NCBI GenBank assembly: GCA_050952225.1
Contig: JBMNKL010000001.1
Span: 682,001-746,000 of the forward strand
DNA length: 64,000 nt
Source: JBMNKL01 sp050952225
GTDB lineage: Bacteria; Bacillota; Clostridia; Acetivibrionales; DTU013
Reading direction: 5' to 3'
Under the pieces are notes generated by a model. That model did not search any database. It saw only the letters and a program-made list of their open reading frames with translations, and was not told where the DNA came from. A program made the position numbers and the translations under genes. Positions 44,061-53,814 of this stretch are shown here, piece after piece (the first letter of the stretch is position 1; every line of letters starts with the position of its first letter).

Positions 44061-44558
44061 ATGAGCGTTCAAACGAAAACATGCCAGTGCAAAAACGAGA
44101 CGGAGCAGGAAAAGTACGACAGGATTGCGGAGATAATCGAGGATTACAAGGATAGGGAAGGCAGCCTTATCCAGGTCTTGCATATGGCCCAGGGTATTTT
44201 TGGATATCTCCCGCTCAAGTTGCAGCAATTTATTGCTGAAAAGATGGGAAAGCCACTGTCGGAAGTCAGCGGAGTTGTTTCTTTCTATTCGTTTTTTTCA
44301 ACCGAGCCAAAGGGTGAAAACACGATAAGGGTATGTCTTGGAACCGCTTGCTATGTCAGGGGCGGCAAGAAGATCATCGAGAAGCTCAGGGAATTACTTG
44401 GCATAGAAGTGGGAGGGACTACGAAAGACCGTAAATTCTCGCTTGAAGTCATGAGATGCATAGGCGCCTGCGGTCTTGCGCCTGCCATTACCATCAACGG
44501 GAAAGTATACAAGCAGGTGAATCCCGACAAACTTCGCAACATACTTGAACAATACTAG
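44061..44558 (+). CDS. hydC: NuoE-like [2Fe-2S] subunit of [FeFe]-hydrogenase 1
   Basis: The 165-residue thioredoxin-like ferredoxin is of the NuoE/HydC type. Ligand cysteines occur in CLGTACY near residue 95 and RCIGACGLAP near 134. It transfers electrons between the NuoF-like flavoprotein and the hydrogenase in trimeric HydABC. The protein has a short Cys-containing N-terminal tail (residues 1-15, CQC). AGGAGGC precedes the ATG. It is first in the operon, with hydB 17 bp downstream. Confidence 0.9.
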   Translation: MSVQTKTCQCKNETEQEKYDRIAEIIEDYKDREGSLIQVLHMAQGIFGYLPLKLQQFIAEKMGKPLSEVSGVVSFYSFFSTEPKGENTIRVCLGTACYVRGGKKIIEKLRELLGIEVGGTTKDRKFSLEVMRCIGACGLAPAITINGKVYKQVNPDKLRNILEQY

Positions 44559-44575
44559 GCAGGAGGAGGGATATT

Positions 44576-47500
44576 ATGGGACAGGTGAAAAAAATAAAGA
44601 GCCGTGCCGATCTTATTAAGATCAGGGACGAATATCAAAAGAAACTGAAGGGCAAGAAATACAAAATACTTGTTTGCTCGGGCGCCGGCTGTATTTCCTC
44701 CAATTGCCACGCGGTGAGGGACTCGCTGGCTGAATGCCTTGAAAAGAACGGGCTTAGGGACAAGGTACAGATGGCTGAAACGGGCTGCATCGGAACATGT
44801 GATATCGGGCCTGTTATTGTTGTGAAGAACCTTGACGCCGCAGGCGGAGAAGAAGGTAAAAGCGTATTTTATACCAAACTGGAGCCAAAGGACATACCCG
44901 GAATTGTCGAGTCACACCTGGTTCAAGGCGTTATCAAGATGGACAAAACGTACTTCGACAACAAGCTTGGACTGCAATGTACCGTATATCGAAGATATCG
45001 ACTATTTCAAAAAGCAGGTGAAGATAGCTCTCAGGAACTGCGGCAGCATCGACTATACAGCTCGCTTGAGGAATACGTAGCCAACGACGGATACATGGCA
45101 ATCTCGAAAGTCATTGACGAATTCACGCCCCAAAATGTTGTCGACGAGATTAAGAAATCAGGCCTCAGGGGCAGGGGCGGAGCCGGGTTCCCGACGGGAA
45201 TAAAGCTTGAGGCCGGGATGAAGGCGGCCGGAAGCTGAAAAATACGTGGTCTGCAACGCCGATGAAGGCGACCCGGGCGCGTTCATGGACAGGAGTCTCC
45301 TCGAGGGCGACCCCCACAGCATTATCGAGGGCATGATGATCGAAGGATTTGCCATTGGAGCCAAAAAAGGATATGTATATGTGCGTGCGGAATACCCGCT
45401 GGCGGTCGAGAGACTGGATGCGGCTATACGGAACGCGAGGGAAGCCGGTCTGCTCGGGAAAAACATCCTGGGCAAAGGATTCGATTTTGACATTGAAATC
45501 CGCATTGGAGCAGGCGCTTTTGTTTGCGGAGAGGAAACCGCGCTAATGGCGTCGATCGAAGGCGAGAGGGGAGAACCAAGGCAAAAGCCTCCTTTCCCGT
45601 TCCAGAAAGGACTTTTCGGCAAACCTACAATAATCAACAACGTCGAGACCATTGCAAATATTCCGCCCATTATACTAAAAGGCAGCGATTGGTTTTCCGG
45701 CATAGGGACGGCCGACAGCAAGGGAACCAAGGTGTTCGCGCTGGCCGGCAGCATTAACAACACGGGTATTGTTGAGGTGCCCATGGGAATGACGCTCGGA
45801 GAAGTTGTTTTCGACATCGGCGGCGGAATAAGGAAAAACAAGGATTTCAAGGCTGCGCAAACAGGCGGGCCTTCAGGCGGCTGCATAACGAAGGAAAACC
45901 TCAACACCCCGATGGAGTATGAAGCGCTGACGAAGCTTGGAGCCATCATGGGATCCGGCGGCCTTATCGCGATGGATGAAGATACATGCATGGTGGACAT
46001 GGCCAGGTTTTTCATGGAATTCATCCAGGATGAATCATGCGGAAAGTGCGTACCGTGCAGGCTTGGAACGAAACGGATGCTTGACATCCTTGAAAGGATT
46101 ACAAGGGGCGAGGGTATGGAAGGCGATATTGAAACGCTCCTGGAACTCGGCGAAATGATCAAGGAAGCGGCCATATGCGGTCTTGGACAGACTGCGCCGA
46201 ACCCGGTGCTCAGCATGATAAACAATTTCCGCGAGGAGTTCGAGGAACATATCAAGTACAAGTACTGCCGCGCCGGCGTATGTGCCGATATGTTCATTTC
46301 CCCGTGCCAGAACGCGTGCCCGGCAGGGGTAAACGTACCTGGCTACTTGGCGCTGATTGCCGCCGGAAGGCTCAGGGACGCATACAACCTGATCAGGAAG
46401 GAAAACCCGTTCCCGGCGGTATGCGGCAGGGTATGCACGCACGAGTGCGAGTTCAAGTGCAGGAGAAGCCAGCTTGATGAACCCGTGGCTATTAAGGACT
46501 TGAAGAGGCACGTAGCTGATTATGTGCTGAAGCATGAAGAAGAGCCCTACATGGACGTTATTTTCCCGAAAAAGAACAAGAGCGTCGGGATAATTGGCGC
46601 GGGTCCTTCGGGATTAACCTGCGCGTATTACCTGGCAAGACTGGGATATGACGTGGACGTATATGAAGCCCAGCCGGTGGCGGGCGGGGTGCTTGCGTTC
46701 GGAATCCCGGAATACAGGCTCCCGAAGGAGGTTCTCAAGCGCGAAATCAAGCTGATTGAACAGGTAGGCGTAAAGATCCACCTGAATACCGAAATAGGAA
46801 AGGATAAGTCGTTCTACAGCATCAGGAGCAACCATGACGCGATTTATATAGCCACCGGGACACAATTTTCGAACAGGATCAACATACCCGGGGAAGACCT
46901 CAAGGGTGTCTATCACGGATCTGGATTTCCTGCGTGATGTCAACCTCGGCGGCGATGTTAAAGTCGGCGACACCGTCGCGGTGATAGGCGGCGGGAATAC
47001 CGCGATCGACGCGGCGAGGACTGCGATAAGGCTCGGGGCGAAGGAAGTGACCGTGCTCTACAGGAGGCTTATCGAAGACATGCCCGCCGACAGGAGAGAA
47101 ATCCTGGACGCCATGGAAGAGGGCATAAAGATTATTCCGCTTGTTGCACCGGTCAAGTTTATCGGTAAGGACAAGGTCAAGGAAATAGAATGCGTGAAAA
47201 TGAAGCTGGAAGGATTTGATTCAAGCGGAAGGAGAAAACCGGTGCCTATTCCGGGTTCCGAATTCACAATCAAGGTTGATATGGTCATTCCGGCTGTCAG
47301 CCAGTATTCCGACCTTCCCTTTATCAACAAGGATGAGGTGGAAGTCACACAGTGGGGTACGTTCGTAACCGACCGCGACACGCTGATGACAAAGATGAAG
47401 GGCGTATTTGCGGGCGGAGACGTTGTAAGAGGTTCGGACACCGTAATACGGGCAATCGCCGACGGCAAGAACGCCGCCAAGGCAATTGACAAGTACCTGG

Positions 47501-47709
47501 GAGGCAAAGGGGAACTGAATACGGGTGAAGATATCGATATCCCAGTGCCCAACGTGGAAAAGGAAATTGTTGAGCACGAGAGGTTCCCGATGAAAAAGCT
47601 GGCTCCGGAAGATCGTGTGCACAACTTCAATGAAGTTGAGTCCGGATACCACGAACTCAATGCGCTGGCCGAATCCATGAGATGCTTGAGATGCGACAGG
47701 AGGTGCTGA
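44576..47709 (+). pseudogene. hydB: HydB (NuoF-like) fused to NfnB/GltD-like flavoprotein, frameshifted
   Basis: The intact product would be about 1040 residues. It has an N-terminal thioredoxin-like [2Fe-2S] domain, NuoF core (GLRGRGGAGFPTG, CNADEGDPGAFMDRS, ESCGKCVPCRLGTKR) and a linker with FISPCQNACPAGVNVPGYL. A GltD/NfnB-like domain follows with two dinucleotide folds (GIIGAGPSGLTCAYYLARLG and VIGGGNTAIDAARTA). The frame breaks at about 44975, 45060, 45225 and 46920. The segment near 44985-45055 reads correctly only in a third frame (NVPYIEDIDYFKKQVKIALR). Conserved sequence in all frames means recent damage or sequencing error. If intact, it links H2, NADH or NADPH, and ferredoxin. Confidence 0.78.
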
Positions 47710-47712
47710 TAA

Positions 47713-49497
47713 ATGATTAATCTTACCATAAACAACAAGAAAATTACCGCGCTGGAAGGCGAGACCATTCTTGAAGCCGCCGCCAGGAACAACATTATGA
47801 TTCCACACCTCTGCTACCTGAAAGATGTGCACGCGATCGGTTCGTGCAGGATATGCGTAGTTGAGGTCGAAGGGGCGAAAACGCTTCAGGCCTCCTGTAT
47901 TGTGCCTGTGCGGGAGGGAATGGTGGTCCATACAAATTCGGAAAAGGTCAGGAAAGCAAGAAAACTGCTTTATGAGCTAATGCTTTCGGACCATCCCAAG
48001 GACTGCCTGAGCTGCGAGCGAAACCGCAAATGCGAGTTCCAGGAGCTCGGCGAGTTGATTGGCATAGATAAAGCAAGGTTTGACGGGGAAATGTCGGCAG
48101 ACCGTGTTGACGATTCGTCGCCGTCAATTGTCAGGGACTTGTCCAAATGCGTCCTTTGCAGGAGATGCGTTACCGTGTGCAACGAGATCCAGGGAGTAGG
48201 AGTCCTGAATGCGCAGAACAGGGGTTTTAAGACGGTGATAGGGCCTGCCGAGGAACTGCCCCTGAATAGCGTGAACTGTTCATTTTGCGGGCAGTGCACG
48301 GTTGTATGCCCGGTGAACGCGCTGAAGGAAAAGGATGCGACAGGAATCGTCTGGGACGCATTGCATGATAAAAGCAAAAGGGTTGTCGTACAGACGGCTC
48401 CGGCTGTTCGTGCGGCTCTTGGCGAAGAATTCGGAATGGAACCGGGTACCCTTGTAACGGGCAAAATGGTGAGGGCATTGAAGGAAATGGGCTTTGACGA
48501 TGTATTTGACACAAACTTCGCAGCCGACCTTACCATTATCGAAGAAGGAAACGAACTTCTGTCCCGCGTAACGGACGCCCTTTCCGGCAAGGGAGCGACC
48601 CTTCCGATGATTACAAGCTGCAGTCCCGGGTGGATTAAGTATATAGAGCATGCATGGCCCGAACTGCTTGACCATCTTTCGACCTGCAAATCGCCCCACA
48701 TGATGCTGGGAGCGCTTGTCAAGAGCTACTATGCCGACAAGCTGGGAATGGACCCGAAAAATATTTTCGTTGTCTCCGTAATGCCGTGCACTGCCAAGAA
48801 ATTTGAAATAACCAGGCCGGAAATGACAAACAACGGCGTGCCGAACGTGGACGCGGTGCTTACGACCCGTGAACTGGCGCGGATGATCAAGGAATCCGGC
48901 ATTGATTTCAACAGCTTGGAAGACGACACGTTCGATAATCCGCTCGGGTTGTCGACCGGGGCGGCGGATATTTTCGGCACGACCGGCGGAGTCATGGAAG
49001 CGGCGCTCAGGACGGTTTACGAACTGGTGACAGGCAGGGAGCTTCCGTTTGAAAAGCTTCATGTAAAGCCGATCATGGGACTTGAGCAGATCAAGACGGC
49101 GGATATTACCATTGAAAATCCGCTGCCGGATTACAAATTCCTTGACGGCGTCACGCTGAAAATTGCCGTTACGAGCGGGCTAAGCGGAGCAGCCAAGCTG
49201 ATGCATGAAGTAGCCGAAGGGAAGTCGCCGTATCACTTCATCGAGGTGATGGGTTGCCCCGGCGGATGCATAAGCGGCGGCGGACAGCCCAGGCCGACGA
49301 ATGATGAAATCAGGAAGAAGCGGCTCGAAGCGATTTACAGGGAAGACGAGGGGAAACCGCTGAGGAAATCCCACGAGAACCCGGATATCAAGAAGCTTTA
49401 CGCGGAATTTCTTGGCTCGCCGCTGGGACACAAGTCGCATGAACTGCTTCATACGCATTATACAAAGAGGGGTATTTTCAACCAATACTGCAAATAA
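47713..49497 (+). CDS. hydA: [FeFe]-hydrogenase catalytic subunit 1
   Basis: The 594-residue enzyme makes or oxidises H2. An N-terminal [2Fe-2S] ferredoxin domain (SCRICVVEVEG) is followed by a His/Cys [4Fe-4S] site (HPKDCLSCERNRKCEF) and two [4Fe-4S] clusters (CVLCRRCVTVC, CSFCGQCTVVCPV). The H-cluster domain has TSCSPGW, MPCTAKKFE and MGCPGGCISGGGQP. A C-terminal HELLHTHY segment is typical of multimeric NAD-linked forms. AGGAGGTG lies upstream and it follows hydB by 3 bp. Operation as an electron-bifurcating HydABC complex is expected from the family. Confidence 0.95.
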   Translation: MINLTINNKKITALEGETILEAAARNNIMIPHLCYLKDVHAIGSCRICVVEVEGAKTLQASCIVPVREGMVVHTNSEKVRKARKLLYELMLSDHPKDCLSCERNRKCEFQELGELIGIDKARFDGEMSADRVDDSSPSIVRDLSKCVLCRRCVTVCNEIQGVGVLNAQNRGFKTVIGPAEELPLNSVNCSFCGQCTVVCPVNALKEKDATGIVWDALHDKSKRVVVQTAPAVRAALGEEFGMEPGTLVTGKMVRALKEMGFDDVFDTNFAADLTIIEEGNELLSRVTDALSGKGATLPMITSCSPGWIKYIEHAWPELLDHLSTCKSPHMMLGALVKSYYADKLGMDPKNIFVVSVMPCTAKKFEITRPEMTNNGVPNVDAVLTTRELARMIKESGIDFNSLEDDTFDNPLGLSTGAADIFGTTGGVMEAALRTVYELVTGRELPFEKLHVKPIMGLEQIKTADITIENPLPDYKFLDGVTLKIAVTSGLSGAAKLMHEVAEGKSPYHFIEVMGCPGGCISGGGQPRPTNDEIRKKRLEAIYREDEGKPLRKSHENPDIKKLYAEFLGSPLGHKSHELLHTHYTKRGIFNQYCK

Positions 49498-49551
49498 AAA
49501 CGAATCAACACATGCATAGCGCTTCCCCGCGTTATGCAATACAAATATCAA

Positions 49552-49589
49552 GCCCGGGCTTCCCGTTGAATGGGAACCCGGGCCTTTTT
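49552..49589 (+). terminator. terminator of hydrogenase operon 1
   Basis: GCCCGGGCTTCCC pairs with GGGAACCCGGGC around a short loop and is followed by TTTTT. It lies 55 bp after the hydA stop. Confidence 0.88.
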
Positions 49590-49643
49590 CTTCATTGGTT
49601 CGGTTGACTGAAACCGGTGTAATTAATTGTATCGGGCAGGCGA

Positions 49644-49672
49644 TTGTTCATTTGCGCGAAGTTTGATATAAT
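49644..49672 (+). promoter_or_regulatory. promoter of the sensory-hydrogenase operon
   Basis: TTGTTC (49644-49649), 17 bp, TATAAT (49667-49672) with extended -10 TGA. A Rex-like half site (TTAACA) follows at 49674 but no full box is present. Confidence 0.6.
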
Positions 49673-49754
49673 ATTAACATACTTAGGGGAACATGAGGAA
49701 AATGGCGGCTTTGTTCCGTATTCCGGAGTTTCCCGGCAAAAAGGGGCAAATTGA

Positions 49755-50105
49755 ATGAAACTGAAAGAGGTCGTTGAATTGCTGGATGCCGAAGTGCTGG
49801 CCGGAAGCGACGATGATATGGAGTTTGCAGGCGCTTGCGGCTCTGATCTGATGAGCGATGTGATGGCTTACGTAAAGGAGAATGTTTTGCTGCTGACCGG
49901 GCTGGTCAGCCCCCAGGTTATCCGTACAGCGGAAATGATGGATATAAAGGCGGTGGTTTTCGTCCGGGGTAAAATCCCCGGACGTGCAATTATAGATCTG
50001 GCCGCTGAAAAAGGTATTGCTGTTCTTGCGACGCGACACCCGATGTTTGTCGCCTGCGGCAAGCTATACAGCGCAGGGCTCACAGGAAATGGCGCATGGA
50101 AGTGA
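49755..50105 (+). CDS. DRTGG-domain protein 1
   Basis: The 116-residue protein is a stand-alone DRTGG domain. It contains LDAEVLAGSDDDMEFAG, SDLMSDVMAYV and the RGKIPGRAIIDLAAEKGIAV segment, similar to the DRTGG domain found in phosphate acetyltransferase and CBS proteins. DRTGG domains probably bind a nucleotide or regulatory ligand. Single-domain versions next to hydrogenases are typical of clostridial hydrogenase loci. AAAAGGGG precedes the ATG. The first of five co-directional genes. Confidence 0.8.
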   Translation: MKLKEVVELLDAEVLAGSDDDMEFAGACGSDLMSDVMAYVKENVLLLTGLVSPQVIRTAEMMDIKAVVFVRGKIPGRAIIDLAAEKGIAVLATRHPMFVACGKLYSAGLTGNGAWK

Positions 50106-50116
50106 ACGGTGGTTTG

Positions 50117-50557
50117 ATGAAATTGCATTACGTGATACCTGCGTACGATCTTACCTGCGCAGGCGAAGCTTCGAGCAGCGTGAAAAAAGTGCTGGTGCAG
50201 CTTGGAATCGACCCCGCCCTGGTAAAAAAGACGGCAGTTTCAATGTATGAGGCGGAAATTAACGCTGTCATCCATGGAGGAGGGGGGACGGCCGACGTGG
50301 AGATTGACAGCGAAAAGATTGTAGTGCGCATCAGCGATAAAGGTCCGGGGATTCCGGACCTGGAGCTTGCAATGCAGGAAGGATATTCCACGGCCTCTGA
50401 CGAGATACGGGAAATGGGCTTTGGAGCGGGTATGGGATTGCCGAATATAAAGAGGTATTCCGATATGCTGGATATACGGACTGAGGTGGGAAAGGGAACT
50501 ACCGTGACGATGACCGTGTTTCTTGATGAAGCGGGGGCAAAAGGCACGCAGGGCTGA
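50117..50557 (+). CDS. HATPase anti-sigma-like regulator
   Basis: The 146-residue protein is a GHKL ATPase of the anti-sigma/serine-kinase kind (RsbW/SpoIIAB-like). Its N box is MYEAEINAVIHGG, followed by the G1 box ISDKGPGIPDLE, the GFGAGMGLPNIKRYSD lid with GxG motifs, and GKGTTVTMT. It has no phosphoacceptor His domain. ATG 50117 is preferred to ATG 50096, which lies inside the preceding gene. In this operon it probably relays the state of the sensory hydrogenase; that role is inference. Confidence 0.82.
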   Translation: MKLHYVIPAYDLTCAGEASSSVKKVLVQLGIDPALVKKTAVSMYEAEINAVIHGGGGTADVEIDSEKIVVRISDKGPGIPDLELAMQEGYSTASDEIREMGFGAGMGLPNIKRYSDMLDIRTEVGKGTTVTMTVFLDEAGAKGTQG

Positions 50558-50605
50558 AGAAACGTCTTATTCAGTTGAGGTACGAGTGCTATGTGAGGTG
50601 AAATG

Positions 50606-51961
50606 ATGGGAGAATATTTTCATTCCGTGACGCTGGATGAGGAAAAATGCAGGGGCTGCACAAACTGCATCAAAAGATGCCCCACGGAGGCCATCCGGGT
50701 TCGGAAGGGCAAAGCGAGAATCATTAATGAACGGTGCATCGACTGCGGCGAATGCATCCGTATATGTCCATACCATGCCAAGAAGGCGATTACCGACGAT
50801 TTTAGCCGCATCAAGTCCTATGCGTACCGGATTGCCATACCTGCTCCTTCGCTTTACGGCCAATTCAAGCCGGTATACACCAGGAACAGGATTTTGAATG
50901 CCATACGGCTGCTTGGTTTCGACGATGTGTACGAGGTGGCGCGGGGAGCCGAGTTTGTTACGGAAGCCACGAAGAAACTGCTGAAGCGGAAGGATGTTAA
51001 AAAGCCGCTTATCTCATCGGCCTGCCCGGCGGTAGTCCGCCTGATCCAAGTCAGGTTCCCCAACCTTATTGATCACCTGGTGCGGCTGGAGTCGCCGATG
51101 GAGGTGTCGGCCAAGCTAATCAGGAGGAAGGCGTCGCTGGAGAAGGGTATTGATGCTGCCGATATCGGCGTTTTCTTCATCACTCCGTGCGCTGCCAAGG
51201 CCACAAGCGTAAAGGCGCCTTATGAAAACCTGAAATCCTCGGTGGACGGTGTGATTTCCATAAAAGACATTTATCTTCGGCTCCTTTCCAGGCTTGAGCA
51301 GGCGGGAGAGCAGGAACAACTGGCCCGGGCCGGTCTAATAGGCATCCGGTGGGCCAATTCGGGAGGAGAAGGACTTGCCCTGGAGACTGACAGGTTCCTG
51401 GCCGTGGACGGAATCCACAATGTAATCACGATCCTGGAGGCAATTGAAAACGACAAGCTGGAGGATGTGGACTTTATCGAGGCGCTGTCATGTTCGGGAG
51501 GCTGCCTGGGCGGTCCTTTGACGGTGGAAAACGTGTATGTGGCCAAAACGCGGCTGAAAAAGCACGTTGACGAGGCAAAAACCGCCGGACACCCCGTGCC
51601 GGAAGCGGAAGAGGCCGGCCATGACATCGTGTGGACCGGCAGTATTGTCTACAAACCTGTAATGAAACTGGACGATGACCTGGGGAAAGCCATGAAGAAA
51701 CTGGAGGAACTCGAGCAAATATACAGCGGACTGCCAGGACTGGATTGCGGCGCCTGCGGAGCGCCGAACTGCCGGGCGTTGGCTGAAGACATCGTTCGGG
51801 GTGTTGCCAATGAAACCGACTGCATTTTCAAGCTTCGGGAAAAAGTCCGTGATTTGGCCGCGCAGATGATAGAACTTGAAAGCAAGATTCCGCCGGTAAT
51901 GGACAATGGAGCCAAGGATAGGCATGCCGGGACCGAAAACCATGGCGGAGGACGAGCCTGA
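50606..51961 (+). CDS. sensory [FeFe]-hydrogenase-like protein (group D)
   Basis: The 451-residue protein has two N-terminal [4Fe-4S] clusters (CRGCTNCIKRCP and CIDCGECIRICP). A hydrogenase large-subunit domain follows in which the usual H-cluster motifs are altered: SSACPAVVRL in place of TSCSPGW, TPCAAKAT for MPCTAKK, and LSCSGGCLGGP. A C-terminal Fe-S domain (GLPGLDCGACGAPNCRALAEDI) follows. This layout is that of group D/HfsB-like sensory hydrogenases, which are expected to sense H2 or redox state rather than turn over H2 quickly. GAGGTG precedes ATG 50606. Confidence 0.85.
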   Translation: MGEYFHSVTLDEEKCRGCTNCIKRCPTEAIRVRKGKARIINERCIDCGECIRICPYHAKKAITDDFSRIKSYAYRIAIPAPSLYGQFKPVYTRNRILNAIRLLGFDDVYEVARGAEFVTEATKKLLKRKDVKKPLISSACPAVVRLIQVRFPNLIDHLVRLESPMEVSAKLIRRKASLEKGIDAADIGVFFITPCAAKATSVKAPYENLKSSVDGVISIKDIYLRLLSRLEQAGEQEQLARAGLIGIRWANSGGEGLALETDRFLAVDGIHNVITILEAIENDKLEDVDFIEALSCSGGCLGGPLTVENVYVAKTRLKKHVDEAKTAGHPVPEAEEAGHDIVWTGSIVYKPVMKLDDDLGKAMKKLEELEQIYSGLPGLDCGACGAPNCRALAEDIVRGVANETDCIFKLREKVRDLAAQMIELESKIPPVMDNGAKDRHAGTENHGGGRA

Positions 51962-51992
51962 AACAAGGAACCGGAGTGACGGAGGTGTCAGA

Positions 51993-52326
51993 ATGAAAAC
52001 GGCCGAACTGGCTTGCAGGTTGAACGGCGTAGTCGTCACGGGGGAAGCCGGAACGGATAACGAAATAAAGGGGATGTATTGCTGCGATCTGCTCAGTTGG
52101 GTGATGTCCCATGCGGCGAAAGGGTCTGCCTGGATTACGGTGCATACCCATCTGAATATTGTCGCGGTGGCGGCGCTGCTGGAGCTTTCCTGCATCATTA
52201 TCCCGGAAGGGATAAGCGTGGAAGGAGTCTACCGTAAAACGGGCCGTGCAGGAGGGAATTCCCATCATACTTGCAAAGCAGAGCGCCTATGAAATCTGCT
52301 GCATAGCCCACGAATGCGGAATATGA
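51993..52326 (+). pseudogene. DRTGG-domain protein 2, frameshifted
   Basis: The frame starts MKTAELACRLNGVVVTGE after GGAGGTG and is clearly DRTGG-like. It contains IKGMYCCDLLSWVMSHAAKG and HLNIVAVAALLEL. Near 52235 a one-base change in a run of A moves the true C-terminus, AVQEGIPIILAKQSAYEICC, into another frame. The apparent product would end in an unrelated NSHHTCKAERL tail. The intact protein would be about 110 residues. Its partner at 49755-50105 is intact. Confidence 0.75.
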
Positions 52327-52345
52327 GAATTTGACCGGGGAGAAC

Positions 52346-53059
52346 ATGAAATACGCTTGCGACCTTCATATCCATTCGGCGCTTTCGCCTTGTGCGGACA
52401 ATGACATGACGCCGAACAATATTGTAAACATGGCGGCGCTGAAAGGCCTTGACATCATAGCGGTCACGGACCATAATTCCGGCGCCAACCTGGAAGCCGT
52501 CGCCCGCTGCGCGAAAAAGAAAGGCTTGCTCTTTGTTCCCGGCATGGAGGTGGAGACGGCTGAAGAGGTTCACTTGGTGTGCCTGCTGCCGGACACGGAA
52601 AAGGCTCTTGAACTCCAGAGGCATGTGGAAGCTGCCCTGCCGGGTTTGACCAACCGGGAAGACATATTCGGCAAACAGGTTATTCTCGACGAGAACGACG
52701 TGGTTGTAGGCGAAGAAAAACGAATGCTTGTGACGGCTACCTCACTTTCCGTGGAAAAGATTTTCCGATTGGTATCTCAGCTTGGCGGAGTTACGATTCC
52801 TGCCCATATCGACCGTCCTTCTTACAGCATTCTTTCCAATCTGGGCATAATCCCGGAACACCTACCCTTTACATATCTTGAAATTTCAAAGAATTGTGAT
52901 CTCCGGGCTTTCCAGGCGGAGAAGCCGGAGTTGGGCAGATTTGAACTGATCCGATGCTCGGACGCCCATTATCTGGGTGACATCCTGGAGAGGGAGACTT
53001 TCCTGAAACTCGGAAATTTATCGGTACGCGCAGTACTTGATATTTTCCGCGGCGCCTGA
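52346..53059 (+). CDS. PHP-domain protein, hydrogenase-linked
   Basis: The 237-residue PHP-family protein has CDLHIHSALSPCAD, VTDHNSGANL, GMEVETAEEVHL, PAHIDRPSY and CSDAHYLGD metal motifs. It belongs to a group that often sits beside clostridial hydrogenase genes and differs from the PHP protein at 21061-21897 in its Cys-containing first motif. GGGGAG lies close upstream of ATG 52346. Its substrate is unknown. It is the last gene before the second Rex-regulated operon. Confidence 0.82.
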   Translation: MKYACDLHIHSALSPCADNDMTPNNIVNMAALKGLDIIAVTDHNSGANLEAVARCAKKKGLLFVPGMEVETAEEVHLVCLLPDTEKALELQRHVEAALPGLTNREDIFGKQVILDENDVVVGEEKRMLVTATSLSVEKIFRLVSQLGGVTIPAHIDRPSYSILSNLGIIPEHLPFTYLEISKNCDLRAFQAEKPELGRFELIRCSDAHYLGDILERETFLKLGNLSVRAVLDIFRGA

Positions 53060-53227
53060 GTAAACAATTCACCGAGTCAATCTGTCTTGCGGTCAATTGA
53101 AAAGCAAACCCCGCGTTTATCATTTCCCCCGGTTTGCAAAAATAATTCCGCTGTCTGTGATTTTTGGGTTGAATTTACTTTTTCAAATGAGGTAAAAGAA
53201 ATATTGACAAAATTTAAACAATAATAG

Positions 53228-53256
53228 TTGAATTGTGAAGAAAAGTTTGTTATAAT
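53228..53256 (+). promoter_or_regulatory. promoter of hydrogenase operon 2
   Basis: TTGAAT (53228-53233), 17 bp, TATAAT (53251-53256) with extended -10 TGT. The predicted start is near 53263. Confidence 0.72.
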
Positions 53257-53268
53257 ATTAACGGGATA

Positions 53269-53286
53269 TTGTTAAATACTTAACAA
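53269..53286. promoter_or_regulatory. Rex operator of hydrogenase operon 2
   Basis: TTGTTAA-ATAC-TTAACAA is a perfect match to the Rex consensus TTGTTAA-N4-TTAACAA. It lies just after the predicted start, so Rex binding would block transcription when NAD+ is high and release when NADH rises. Confidence 0.88.
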
Positions 53287-53322
53287 TATTATCAAATATT
53301 GCTTTGAATGGAGGCTTTATGA

Positions 53323-53814
53323 ATGAGCAATCGTTGTTGCTGCAGTTGTGTTGATGAAAGAGAGCGGCAATTGCAGGAAATAATCGAGAAGTATAAAAAC
53401 GTGAAGGGCGCGTTGATTCCTGTTCTGCACGAAGCACAGGAAGTCTACGGTTATCTGCCCATGAGCGTTCAGAAGAAAATTGCGGAGGGCTTGAATGTAC
53501 CACTGGCCGAAATTTACGGAGTCGTTACGTTCTATACCCAGTTTTACCTGAAGCCAAAGGGACGGTTCAGGATTAACGTATGCATGGGAACGGCCTGCTA
53601 TGTCAAAGGGGCGAACAAGATCCTGGACGAATTGCAGCAAAGGCTCGGAATAAGAGTTGGCGATTGCACGGACGACGGCAAGTTTTCGCTTGAGGCATGT
53701 CGTTGCATAGGGGCATGTGGTCTTGCGCCGGCGATTATGATAAACGATGAGGTTTATGGACGATTGACTCCGCAGGATGTGCAAAAAGTCCTGGACTTAT
53801 ATAAAGACAAATGA
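53323..53814 (+). CDS. hydC: NuoE-like [2Fe-2S] subunit of [FeFe]-hydrogenase 2
   Basis: The 163-residue thioredoxin-like ferredoxin has CMGTACYVKG near residue 87 and CRCIGACGLAP near 127. A Cys-rich N-terminus (CCCSC) may add a metal site. It closely parallels the subunit at 44061-44558. GGAGG at 53310-53314 is 8 bp from the ATG. Its stop overlaps the start of the next gene (ATGA). Confidence 0.92.
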   Translation: MSNRCCCSCVDERERQLQEIIEKYKNVKGALIPVLHEAQEVYGYLPMSVQKKIAEGLNVPLAEIYGVVTFYTQFYLKPKGRFRINVCMGTACYVKGANKILDELQQRLGIRVGDCTDDGKFSLEACRCIGACGLAPAIMINDEVYGRLTPQDVQKVLDLYKDK

